Shown in pieces: positions 1 through 8,200 of a stretch of 15,483 nt of DNA (position 1 is its first letter; the number at the start of each line of letters is the position of its first letter). Location of the stretch: the NCBI GenBank assembly GCA_024196135.1, contig JAMQCK010000807.1, positions 1 to 15,483 on the forward strand. The letters are read 5' to 3'. This DNA is from Pleurotus ostreatus/Saccharomyces cerevisiae fusant. Taxonomy: Eukaryota; Opisthokonta. Both the position numbers and the translations under genes were made by a program. A model generated the notes under the pieces. It saw nothing but the letters and a program-made list of their open reading frames with translations. It searched no databases and had not been told where the DNA came from.

Positions 1-258
1 AATAATCATCTGGCTTTCCGAGATGAGCACCTACAGGCCCTTGCTTCGAAATGTCTATTATTCTCGCTGTTGAATATGTGGCGCGGTAATCTGAGCTTTA
101 TTTATTCGTCGAGGCGAAAAAGACAGATGTCTGAGCAAGGAATTGTTCCCCTGCTATGTCGTCTCAGAACGCGCTACTTCCCGAGGATTTTGATGAGAAA
201 CTGAAGATGCTGAAAGGCCAGCAACATGCGGTCAAACAGTGACCACAACAGTGATGCC

Positions 259-274
259 ATCACTAATTAGTGAT
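259..274. repeat. 16-bp perfect palindrome
   Basis: ATCACTAATTAGTGAT equals its own reverse complement over all 16 bases. It lies in a stretch with no assigned gene. It could be a binding site for a dimeric protein or simply chance; nothing nearby decides between them. Confidence 0.6.
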
Positions 275-1059
275 CCTCTGCCTTGACCCAAACGTCGAGG
301 TTCGATTCAACTCGACCGGCGCCCATGCGCATACTTCGAGGGTCCGTCAAACCCTTTTGCGGTCTACACCGCGCTCTTTTCTAACTCAAGGGGCCATGAC
401 TACAGCTGACACGGCGCTTTGAAGCTGCCAGCGCTGTTCTAGTTGCCCCGATGTATGCTGCCTTCAGTGCCGCTACAAAGTCGTCGGCGAAGTCCATGGT
501 CCCACGAAAGTTGACGCATATATCAAGAAATCATTTGGGAACGTGGGGAGTAACTATACGATGGACCAAGCGTGATCTACGGACGAGGACTCTTCGACGT
601 TATATCTGATAGTGCCCTCATTGGCGTGGGCCCGATATTCTGGTAATTAGCCGGTGGGAGGTCTCTATATTCAGGAATGCTATAGAACGGATGATTGGGA
701 ACATATTTTACCCACAAAATGAAGTCGCATGAGTCTTGCGTTGCTAGATAAATGGAGGAGTATGCGGCGACATCGAACATGTCCCGTTTGGCGGGGGCGT
801 CAACATGACCAAACAAGCCGGATCTGGAACCGCGTATGCCCACTCCCATGATCAGCATGGGAGTCCATCGAGGCACGTGCGCTTGCGAGCATGCACCTTG
901 CTGGTTATTGTATAATATTCCATACATTGGTAGCTGCACTGTACAGCAGACCTTGCAAGTCTCTGGAACAACAGCAGGAGTGTCAGGGGGCTCACAGAAG
1001 GCCTCTAACTTGTGCGGGTATGCTGTGGGGTCATGGGTCATGCCTAGACATGATTTGCC

Positions 1060-1108
1060 AACCCACACCCTGACCCGCACGGGTGCGGGTACACACACCC
1101 TGTGGGTT
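1060..1108. repeat. Nested inverted repeat (hairpin)
   Basis: An outer 8-bp stem (AACCCACA at 1060-1067 with TGTGGGTT at 1101-1108) encloses an inner 8-bp stem (ACCCGCAC at 1073-1080 with GTGCGGGT at 1083-1090) with only two bases between its arms. It lies about 270 bp beyond the NIF3 stop codon. It could be part of a 3'-end signal, or a terminal remnant of a small transposon. No transposase or target-site duplication was identified. Confidence 0.5.
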
Positions 1109-1374
1109 TGTAAAACCTGTGCTCTAGCCTAGCAGCCCTCCTGCACCTACCACCCACCCAAACCTCCCTCCTCCTTTCACTCTCTCCACTTGAGCATACC
1201 CAAAGAAAGAAAGTCATCTCAATCATTAGTTGGTCGTAAGTCATATGATGCACCTCTCTACCTCCTTCTGCCCTTCTCTACCTCCTTCTGCCCTTCATCC
1301 ATTATCACCCCCACCAAAAAGAACTCCACCTCCCTTACACCTACCCCACCTCCCGAACACCTACCCCACCCCAC

Positions 1375-4300
1375 CTACACAAACTTCAACGGATGCGCAT
1401 CCCGCTCGCTCACAATGACCTCGACCGGGCCAAGGGTGGTCTGGGAAGGGGGAGTGGTTAGTAAGGTTGCGACACGGTTGCATGTTACAAAGGCAGTGAA
1501 AAACATGATGCCGGTGAAAAAGCGCTCAGACGAGAGCAAGCGCCCGGCCGGGGCAGAGAAGGTGCAAGCGCCCAGCCGAGGCAGGGAAGGTGCAAGCACC
1601 CAGCCGGGGCAGGGAAGGTGCAAGCACCCGGCCGGAGCAGGCAAGGTGCAAGCATGCACGAGTAAAGAGCCGAAGCGACACAAGACACGCGCCAGGACAG
1701 GGCTTGAAGCGCTCTGCTGAGGCGACGCAGAGCACCCAAAGAACCCGATGCCGAAAGCAGCGGCGGACGTTGAGAGAACACCCGCAGCAGCGGACATCGA
1801 GAGAACACCCGCAGCGGCGGCCATCAAGAAAACACCTGCACCCACCTGCGTCTCCGCATTCAGCTCCTGCGTCAGCCGCGCCGCCAACAGCGGGAGGTAG
1901 CCGCGCTCCGTGTTCGTGTGGCCGCCTAATGGGGAGGGTATAGTTAGCAATCACACCTTCGCGTATACTCCAAGGGGGGAGGAGCGAGGGAGCAGCGAGG
2001 GTAGAAGGAACGAGGGAGAAAGGAAGGGAGTTAGATCAGGGACGGGAGGCCGTGAGGCGAGCGAGCAGCGAGGGAAAAGAAGCGAGGAAGCAGCGAGGGA
2101 GCAGCGAGGGAGAAGGAGCGGAGAAAGCAGCGAAGGTAGCAGGCAAGCGAGGGCAAAGGGGAAGCCAACCCAAAAACTCACAAAGAATCACATACTTGCC
2201 CGCCGCAACGGCAGCGAGGACGTCGTGCTGGGGGTGGGGGGGTCAGTATCGAGCAAACACCAAGGGGTTGGGAGGTTAGTATAGGACGTAGGGGGGCGAT
2301 GTGAAGGACGCGCGAAGACAGCGCGCGACTACACGCGCATAGACGGCGCGCGAATAGACACGCATAGAAAGTGCGAAAAGACGCGCGAGACAGCAAGAAC
2401 AGACACGCGAGACGGCGAGGGGGATGTCGTGACGACACGCAGAGGACGCGCACGAAACGAAGACCGGCGAGTCAAGGGAGGGCACGAAGTGCGAAGGGAC
2501 GCGCACGAAACGAAGACAGGGGGTCAAGAGAGGGCGTGCAACGAGGGTGGGAGAGGCGGCGCGGTACGTGCGTGACGAACGCCGTACGCCGGTGTCCTGC
2601 GAGCGCCGTGCGCCGGTGTCCTGCGCGCGTGGAAGGATCGGGACATCGCGCATCCACATCGCACATCCACACCGCACATCCACACCGCGCCTCTACACCG
2701 CGCATCTGAGCCCGGCTCCTCCTGCGACGCGCGAGCCTGGCTCGTTCAGCACTCCTGCGACGCGCACTCCTCCTCCCGCTCGCGTATCCGCCCACTTCTC
2801 CCGCTCGTGTATTCGCGCACTCCTCTCCTCCCGCCCGCGCACTCTTCCTCCCTCCCGCTCGTGTATCCGCGCACCCCAATGCGACGCACTACAGGCAGCG
2901 CGTGGGCCCGGGACGCGGTGGTGTCATCCCCCACCTCACCCCCTTCCCCCCTCCTCCCACTCCCCCTCTCCTCCTCTCCCCCCTCTCCCCCAGCCCACCC
3001 TATCCTTCCTCGTTCTCCTGCCCCCTTCTACCCCTCCCCAACACGCCAAACAGAAAAAAGCCACGCCCGCGAAACATCCACCCCGAAAAAACCATCCAAA
3101 ACACGCCCTCGACACAAAAAACAACCCAAAAAAACAACCAAAAGAACACCCCACTCACATGCCCCATCTCCCCCGTCAGCAGCACGTCTGCCTGGTCCTT
3201 TCCTAGAGGGGTCGTGTCAGTGCGCGTCCGTGTCCGATTCGGTCAGTGTGCGTCCGTATCCTGTTCGGTCAGTGCGCGTCCGTTCGGTCAGAACGCGTTC
3301 GTATCCAAGTCGGCCAGTGCGCGTCCGTATCCTGTTCGGTCAGAACGCGTCCGCTCGGTCGGTCGACCTCTCCCTCCCCTTCCCCATCACACCCTCCCTT
3401 CGCTCGCTCCCTTCCTCCTCTCACCCTTCCCCTCCTCCTCTCGTCCACGGGGGCTCCCCCCTTCGAGCTACGGGGAGCAACGAAGACCAGCAAAAGAGGG
3501 GAGCATGGAAGACCAGCAAAAGAGGGGAGCGACGAAGACCAGCAGAGGAGGGGAGCATGGAAGACCAGCAAAAGAGGGGAGCATGGAAGACCAGCAAAAG
3601 AGGGGAGCGACGAAGACCAGCAGAGGAGGGGAGCATGGAAGACCAGCAAAAGAAGAGTAGAACGTACCAGCTAGCAAATCCCCCCCGCTCCCCGCGCAGA
3701 TCGCGACCGTGCGCACCGTCGGGCGCGGCGTGGTCGGGTGGGCGAGTTGGACTGGGGTTAGGGGTGGGTGGTTAGGGATGGGTGGGAGGGAAGGGGGAGG
3801 GGGAGGAAGAGGGAGGGGGAGGAAGAGGGAGGGGGAGGAATAGGGAGGGGGAGGGGGAGAGGTTTGTGAGGGGGGAGGAAGAGGGGGAGAGAGGGGGAGG
3901 AGGAGGAGGGAGGGAGGAGGAAGAGGGAGGGGGAGAGGGAGGAAGAGGGAGGGGGTTAGGGAGGAAGAGGGGGAGGTAGTTGGTGCGCGAGTGGAGTGGT
4001 TGAGTGAGTTGTTGCGCGAGTTCACGTCCATCAAGTTCGCAGTTGGGTTCGTCGTTTCCGTCCGCAGTCGGGTTTACCATTTTTGATAGTTAGTAAGCGC
4101 GGGGGTCCCGTTCGTCGAGTTCGTCCACGTCGCGCGAGACGTAAGGTCAAAGAGAGAGGGAGAAGAGGGATGGGAGGCCAGGGGAAGGCGAGGAAGAGGG
4201 AGGGGAGGAGTAGAAGGGGAGCGACGACGGAGGGGAGGAGTAGTCGGCGAAGGAAGAAGGAATGGGCGAAGGGGGTAGGGGACAACGTCGTGAAAAGAGC

Positions 4301-5124
4301 AGGCAGACGTCAGCCTCTGTATTTCGAACAGTCAAAACATATACGCACGCATGTCCAACCCCAAATTCCGCTTGACCCTCTTCACGATCTCGTCGATCGG
4401 GACCGGGTCCTCGAGGACGACGAGGCGGCCCTCGGCACCCTCGCTCTCGCCCTGGACCTCGAGCTTCTTCTCTGCGGCGAGGGGCCCGATGTCGCCTGCG
4501 AGGGCGGGGGAGGAGGGGGTGTCGGAGCCTTTATCCCAACTCGCGTTAGCGCTCGTCCAAGTGCAATGCAATTGACGTCAGTCACCCACCCTTGACCAAC
4601 GCGCCCCTGCCGAGTATGCCCTCCGCCAGCCAGTCGTTGACGCCTCCCCAGACGGCATCGAGGGCCGTGTGGGGCGAGTAGACGCTGACGCCCTCTGCGG
4701 CGAGGCGCAGGAGGGATGCGTGTATGGGACTGGCGAGGGTGAGGGCGCGCGTGGGCTTGAACAATGGAGGGTGGTAGGCGATGAGGACGGAGGCCTCTTG
4801 TGCAAGGCACTCGTGCATGACGGGCGTGGTGAGGCTGGGCGGGGGTTAGCGAAGGAAGCAGACGGCGACGGCGGCTGACTCTATGGTGAGCATGACGCGA
4901 TGCCTCTGCCTCGACTTTTCAAACGGGGCCTCTAGTCGGACAGTGAGCAGCAGCCTCCCCGCAAACGCGTGGCGCACCGAGCAGGAGACCGACCTGCTCG
5001 CCGTCAGCACCGACCTCGACGGCTCACTGGCACTCACATTGTCCCACTTCTCCGCCAGCCTGAGCGGCGCGATGCGCTGCATGGCAGCCTGCACGGCCTT
5101 GACGAGCGACGGCGAGGAGGACAT
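1375..5124 (-). CDS. NIF3: NIF3-like (DUF34) dinuclear metal-binding protein, 10 exons
   Basis: A 299-residue protein of the NIF3/YbgI/DUF34 family, toroidal proteins that bind two metal ions. They are often labelled GTP cyclohydrolase I type 2-like, but their true reaction is unsettled. Exons, in minus-strand order: 5124-5038, 4993-4978, 4931-4880, 4834-4590, 4528-4349, 3751-3668, 3202-3159, 2227-2182, 1925-1846, 1440-1375. They total 900 nt and every junction keeps frame. Family landmarks: KWDNVGLLLEAPF (residues 27-39, partly on a 16-nt microexon), AYHPPLF with H73, SPHTALD with D111, AICAGSGGD (210-218), LLTGEMGH joined to HDVLAAV (229-243), and CGHTNTERG with H254 and E258. The C-terminus is VEVIVSERDAHPLKFV. 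H73, D111, H254 and E258 are the expected metal ligands. Length is normal for fungi. An in-frame ATG at 5166 would add 14 residues; 5124 fits the family better. Intron 3 uses the weaker donor GTCAGC. Introns 5-9 are unusually long and repetitive, and intron 9 has no in-frame stop. Confidence 0.93.
1536..1655. repeat. 28-bp tandem repeat in NIF3 intron 9
   Basis: Four complete copies of a 28-bp unit start at 1536, 1564, 1592 and 1620, each opening with GCAAGC and ending in AAGGT, followed by a partial fifth. Copies differ at a few bases. The unit is not a multiple of three, so the translation changes frame from copy to copy, yet no stop appears in the NIF3 frame. Confidence 0.9.
1757..1845. 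repeat. 27-bp tandem repeat abutting the NIF3 exon 9 donor
   Basis: Units start at 1772 and 1799, each opening with a (G/A)AGA(G/A)AACACC-type block, with partial copies on both sides. The 27-bp unit is nine codons long. On the minus strand it reads in the NIF3 frame as a repeated AAAGVLS-type peptide that begins right at the exon 9 donor (GTGGGT at 1845-1840). Confidence 0.85.
1983..2160. repeat. Purine-rich AGCGAGGGA repeats in NIF3 intron 8
   Basis: Many imperfect copies of AGCGAGG(G/A)A give an almost pure purine tract on the plus strand. In the sense of NIF3 transcription this is a pyrimidine tract filling most of the 256-nt intron 8 (2181-1926). Period is irregular. Confidence 0.75.
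2444..2540. repeat. 53-bp duplication in NIF3 intron 7
   Basis: The block GGACGCGCACGAAACGAAGA occurs at about 2444 and again at about 2497. The intervening sequence is similar (a GTCAAG(G/A)GAGGGC block follows each copy), giving a 53-bp period. The surrounding 2280-2540 is rich in CGCGCGA-type words. Confidence 0.75.
2580..2627. repeat. 24-bp tandem duplication in NIF3 intron 7
   Basis: Two nearly identical 24-bp units start at 2580 and 2604, both built around CGCCGTRCGCCGGTGTCCTG. Confidence 0.85.
2647..2707. repeat. 13-bp tandem repeat in NIF3 intron 7
   Basis: Units of CGCACATCCACAC and close variants start at 2647, 2660, 2673, 2686 and (partial) 2699. About 4.7 copies are present. The array lies in the 931-nt intron 7 with no exon nearby. 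Confidence 0.88.
3211..3362. repeat. 26/19-bp tandem repeat in NIF3 intron 6
   Basis: About six copies of a unit opening GGTCAGTGCGCGTCCGT, some 26 bp and some shortened to 19 bp. Some copies carry GAACGCGT in place of GTGCGCGT. The array starts only about 9 bp from the intron 6 acceptor (CTAG read on the minus strand at 3206-3203). Confidence 0.85.
3482..3660. repeat. 26-bp minisatellite with 78-bp higher-order period in NIF3 intron 6
   Basis: Seven units of 26 bp start at 3482, 3508, 3534, 3560, 3586, 3612 and 3638 (the last one degenerate), each opening GAAGACCAGC. Two variable sites (AAAAG or AGAGG; CATG or CGAC) follow an A-B-C order that occurs twice. The array therefore also has a 78-bp period, meaning a three-unit block was duplicated. 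It ends a few bases from the exon 6 donor at 3667. Confidence 0.92.
3781..3975. repeat. G-rich polypurine tract in NIF3 intron 5
   Basis: Almost unbroken purines on the plus strand, built from irregular copies of GGGAGGGGGAGGAAGA. It contains many GGG runs spaced by one to four bases, so G-quadruplex or triplex formation is chemically plausible. In the NIF3 RNA the tract is C/U-rich and lies between the exon 5 donor (4348) and the exon 6 acceptor (3752), in a 597-nt intron. Confidence 0.85.
4978..4993 (-). other. 16-nt microexon (NIF3 exon 2)
   Basis: The minus-strand exon GTCGGTCTCCTGCTCG is flanked by a GAGCAG acceptor and a GTGCGC donor. It supplies the VGLLLE motif between KWDN (exon 1) and APFEK (exon 3). 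Without it the family's conserved KWDNVGLL motif would be broken. The flanking introns are 44 and 46 nt, like the other short introns of this gene. Confidence 0.9.
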
Positions 5125-5226
5125 GGCAGAACGAGACGCGGTCCACACGTGCCCGCGTCGCGTCAAATACCCGATCGACGATCGCCGCGTCTATCACCTT
5201 CCTCCTCGTCGTCACCGTCGCCGGCC
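5125..5226. promoter_or_regulatory. Divergent NIF3/RRP6 promoter region
   Basis: Only 102 bp separate the start codons of the minus-strand NIF3 gene and the plus-strand RRP6 gene, so both 5' untranslated regions and both core promoters must be packed here or overlap the coding regions. A perfect E-box palindrome CACGTG lies at 5146-5151, and CGATCGACGATCG lies near 5172-5185. I see no TATA box. Shared regulation is an inference from position only. Confidence 0.7.
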
Positions 5227-8200
5227 ATGTCGTCGGCCCTCGACCACCTCGCGCTCTCCGCCACCCGCCTCGCTGCCCAGCTCCCCCGCGACCTCGCCTT
5301 CCACCGCACCATCGACGACGCCCTCCGCGCAGACCTCGACGATCTCTCCGACCGCACCCACGACCTCCTCTCTGCCCTCCTCACCCTCGCCCGCCCCAAC
5401 GCGCCCGTCCCGCTCACCACCAACCCCACCTCCGCCCCCCTCACCTCCCCCGCCGCCTTCAAGCACGTCATCGACACCGTCGACTGGCTCCTCGAGGGCG
5501 CAGACGACACCCTCGACGTCCTCACCGGCAAAAAGCGCCCCTCGCAAATATCCATCCACCAGCCAGCCGCGCCCCCGGCCCCCACACGCATCCTCCCCAA
5601 CCCCGCGCCCGACAACCGGGACGTGCCGTTTGCGTACGACGCGTTCAGCCACCCGTACCGGCGCGCGATCACAAGGCTCGTCGTGCCGGCGCATGTGTTT
5701 GATGTCCTACCCGCGGTCCACCCCAAAGACGCGATCCCTGCTCTCGGCGTCGACGATGCGGCAACCATCCCCCCACTCCCCAACGACCCGCCCTCTTTCC
5801 ACACCGTGCCCGTCCAGCTCATTGACACACCTGACGCCTTTGACGCGCTCATCGCTCGCCTTCGTCGCGACGTGGCTCGCGCATACCCCAGTGAACATGG
5901 TACGCCACTGCACTGTACCCGCAACGCTCTGCTTACCCATCTTTTAACGTCCTGCTAACCCACCCCCCTCCCAGCACCCGCCACCCACGAACTCCTCCTC
6001 GCCCTCGACCTCGAGCACCACTCCCAGCACTCCTACCGCGGTTTCGTCTGCCTCGTGCAGCTCACTACGCGGCTAAGGCCGCTAGGAGGTGGTGGTGCGT
6101 TTACTTCTTGCTTCCTTCATCCCTTCCATCCCCCTCTCACCCCCACCCTCGCCTTCTCCCCCACCCTCGCCTTCTCCCCCACCCCCGCCCCCACCCCCAC
6201 CTCCCTCTTCTCTCCACTTCTCCCCAAAACTCCGCCCATTCGCCCCCTCCCCCGTCCACCATCCATCTCTTTACACTAAACTCACAAAATTCCCCCCTTA
6301 AACTCACAAAATCCACCCTAGGCCCCACCTCACAAGTAGAACAAGCCGACTACCTCCTCGACGCCCTCGCCCTCCGCGCCCACATGCACGCATTGAACGA
6401 GTTCACGACGGATGCGCGGGTCGTGAAGGTGCGTGCGAGTTGCTCAGTGTTCTCCTTTTACCGTGGCGTTCTCCCCCTCTCCACGTCCGCTCTATTCTAT
6501 CCCCGTGCGCCCTTTTCTATCCCCTTCCCTCCCTTCCCTCTCTTCCCTCCCTTCCCTCCCTTCCCTCCCTTCCCTCCCTTCCCTCCCTTCCCTCCACCCC
6601 CTCACACCTCCATCAAGTCACCTAACCCCTTCACCCCAGATCCTCCACGGCGCCGCCTCCGACATCCCCTGGCTGGCTGAGAACTTCGTCGTGCCCTCCG
6701 GTGGTGAGAGCGGTACGTCCTCCTTAACGCCCTCCCTCTCTCTACCTTCTTCCCTCTCTTCCTTCCCGCTTCTCAACCCCCCGTCATCCCCCACTTCCAT
6801 CTTCGTTCCAGCCCGTCCATTCAACCTTCTCATACAGCTTCGCCAGACGCCCACGCCGGTGAATCTGGAGAAACCAAGGGAAAGCACGGCGTATCCGCAC
6901 TCACCAGCGCGGGCGTATCGAAAGACGCCCAGAACAAGACGGGCGTATCCATAATCACCATGTTCGACACCTACCACGCCGCGCGCGCGCTGGGGCTGCC
7001 CTCGCTCTCCTTGGCGCACCTCCTGAAGACGTACTGCGCATACGAGCCGGATAAGGTGCGTGGGCGTGTTTTCTTGCAGTGTCTATCACGTCCATCGCAT
7101 AGTCCCTCGTTGCAAATTCCTCCTTCAAATACTTTCTTCCCCCTTCCTCCTTCTGTCTTCCCCCTTCTCCCTTCGTCGCTAGATGACGGCTGTCGTCGCG
7201 TCCCACCCATCGCTCTTTCGCGTCCCGTTCGCGCTTAGCCCTCCACCCTCACCCCCTCCCCTCACCCCCTCACCCCGACTCCCCTTTACCCCCCTCACCC
7301 CGACTCCCCTTTACCCTCACTCCGCCCTCCCCTTTACCCCTAACACCGCCCTCCTACCACCATACTAACCCCCACCCAGCGCCTCGCCCGCGCCGACTGG
7401 CGTGTCCGGTGAGTCATAGTTCTCTTCTGTCTCTTCCCCCCCTCCACACCCTCCACACCCTACCCCCTCGCCTCCTACTCCCCTCCCCTCGCCTTCCTCT
7501 CCTACTCCCCCTCTCCCCCTCCCCCTCGTCCCTACCCCCACTCTCCATGCTCGCCTCCAACTCGCCTCCCCCTCCCCCTTCTAACGAACCCCCTAACAAA
7601 ATCACTAACACTAACACCTCCAACGCTCGTACCCCTCATCAACCCACACCCTCCCTTCCCCTCCCCCTCGTCCACAACACTAACCCTTAAAAACTTCAAC
7701 AGCCCCCTCCCCCCCACGCACCTCTCCTACGCCCGCTCCGACACGCACTTTTTGCCCTTCGTCTACGATCGACTGAAGGGGGAGTTGGCGGGTGTTGGTG
7801 AGTTTTGGATTTTTTTCGGTGCATCACTACATTCGCCGCGAGGCTCTTCCTGCCTTCGCTGCGCGTCATTGACTTCGCCTCCCCACTCCATTTCCTTGAT
7901 CACTGATCCTAACTAACCCACCAATCCTAACTAACCCATTCTCCCCAACCCCTACTAACCCCCCACCCAGCGCCCCCCACCCTCCCCGCCGACCCGCACG
8001 GGGACGGCGAGGTACCGGTCGAGACGCCGATCGACGTCTCCCTACCCAACGGAGAGGACGCCCCGGATTCGGCATTGACGACAGTATTGCAAGCCAGCGC
8101 CCGGGTGTGCCTCCGGACGCCGCGGTGGTTGACGTCTGGTAAGCATCACCTACCATATCCAACGAGAGAAATGTTTATGCTCGCCCAGCCACCCTCCCCG

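Larger units (their letters stand above)
1..1374. other. Region without a recognised gene
   Basis: No coding region here could be tied to a known family. On the minus strand 1098-577 is open for 173 codons, with a cysteine-bearing first half and an aromatic-rich second half. It has no recognisable motif and may be chance or a decayed gene. On the plus strand 426-575 is open for 49 codons and opens with six cysteines in about 14 residues before a stop at 573-575. A plus-strand ATG at about 155 starts a 28-codon frame that stops at once. Near 294-316 a 6-bp stem (GTCGAG/CTCGAC) closes an 11-nt loop. The last 300 bases lie downstream of the NIF3 stop codon and probably hold its 3' untranslated region, which is purine-rich in the NIF3 sense. 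Confidence 0.5.

Noticed and set aside
280..330. tRNA-like GGTTCGATTC at 299-308
   Set aside because: No matching anticodon arm or acceptor stem. The bases pair instead as a simple GTCGAG/CTCGAC hairpin.
577..1098. 173-codon minus-strand frame as a possible gene
   Set aside because: No recognisable family, no splice partners and no codon pattern clearly unlike noise; described in the region note but not called as a gene.
1536..1655. CRISPR-like array of regular repeats
   Set aside because: Head-to-tail tandem units without unique spacers, inside an intron of a eukaryotic gene.
2807..3775. Long plus-strand open frame with a 26-residue protein repeat
   Set aside because: It runs antisense through NIF3 introns 6 and 7 and exons 6 and 7. 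Its periodicity comes from the 26-bp minisatellite, and it has no known domain.
4883..5947. 354-codon plus-strand frame overlapping the RRP6 start
   Set aside because: A Ser/Pro/Thr-rich shadow of RRP6 exon 1 and antisense NIF3 in the wrong frame. The RRP6 frame carries the conserved motifs.
7330..7375. CCCTAAC words as possible telomeric repeats
   Set aside because: No regular TTAGGG/CCCTAA tandem; these are branch-site and C-rich intron sequence.
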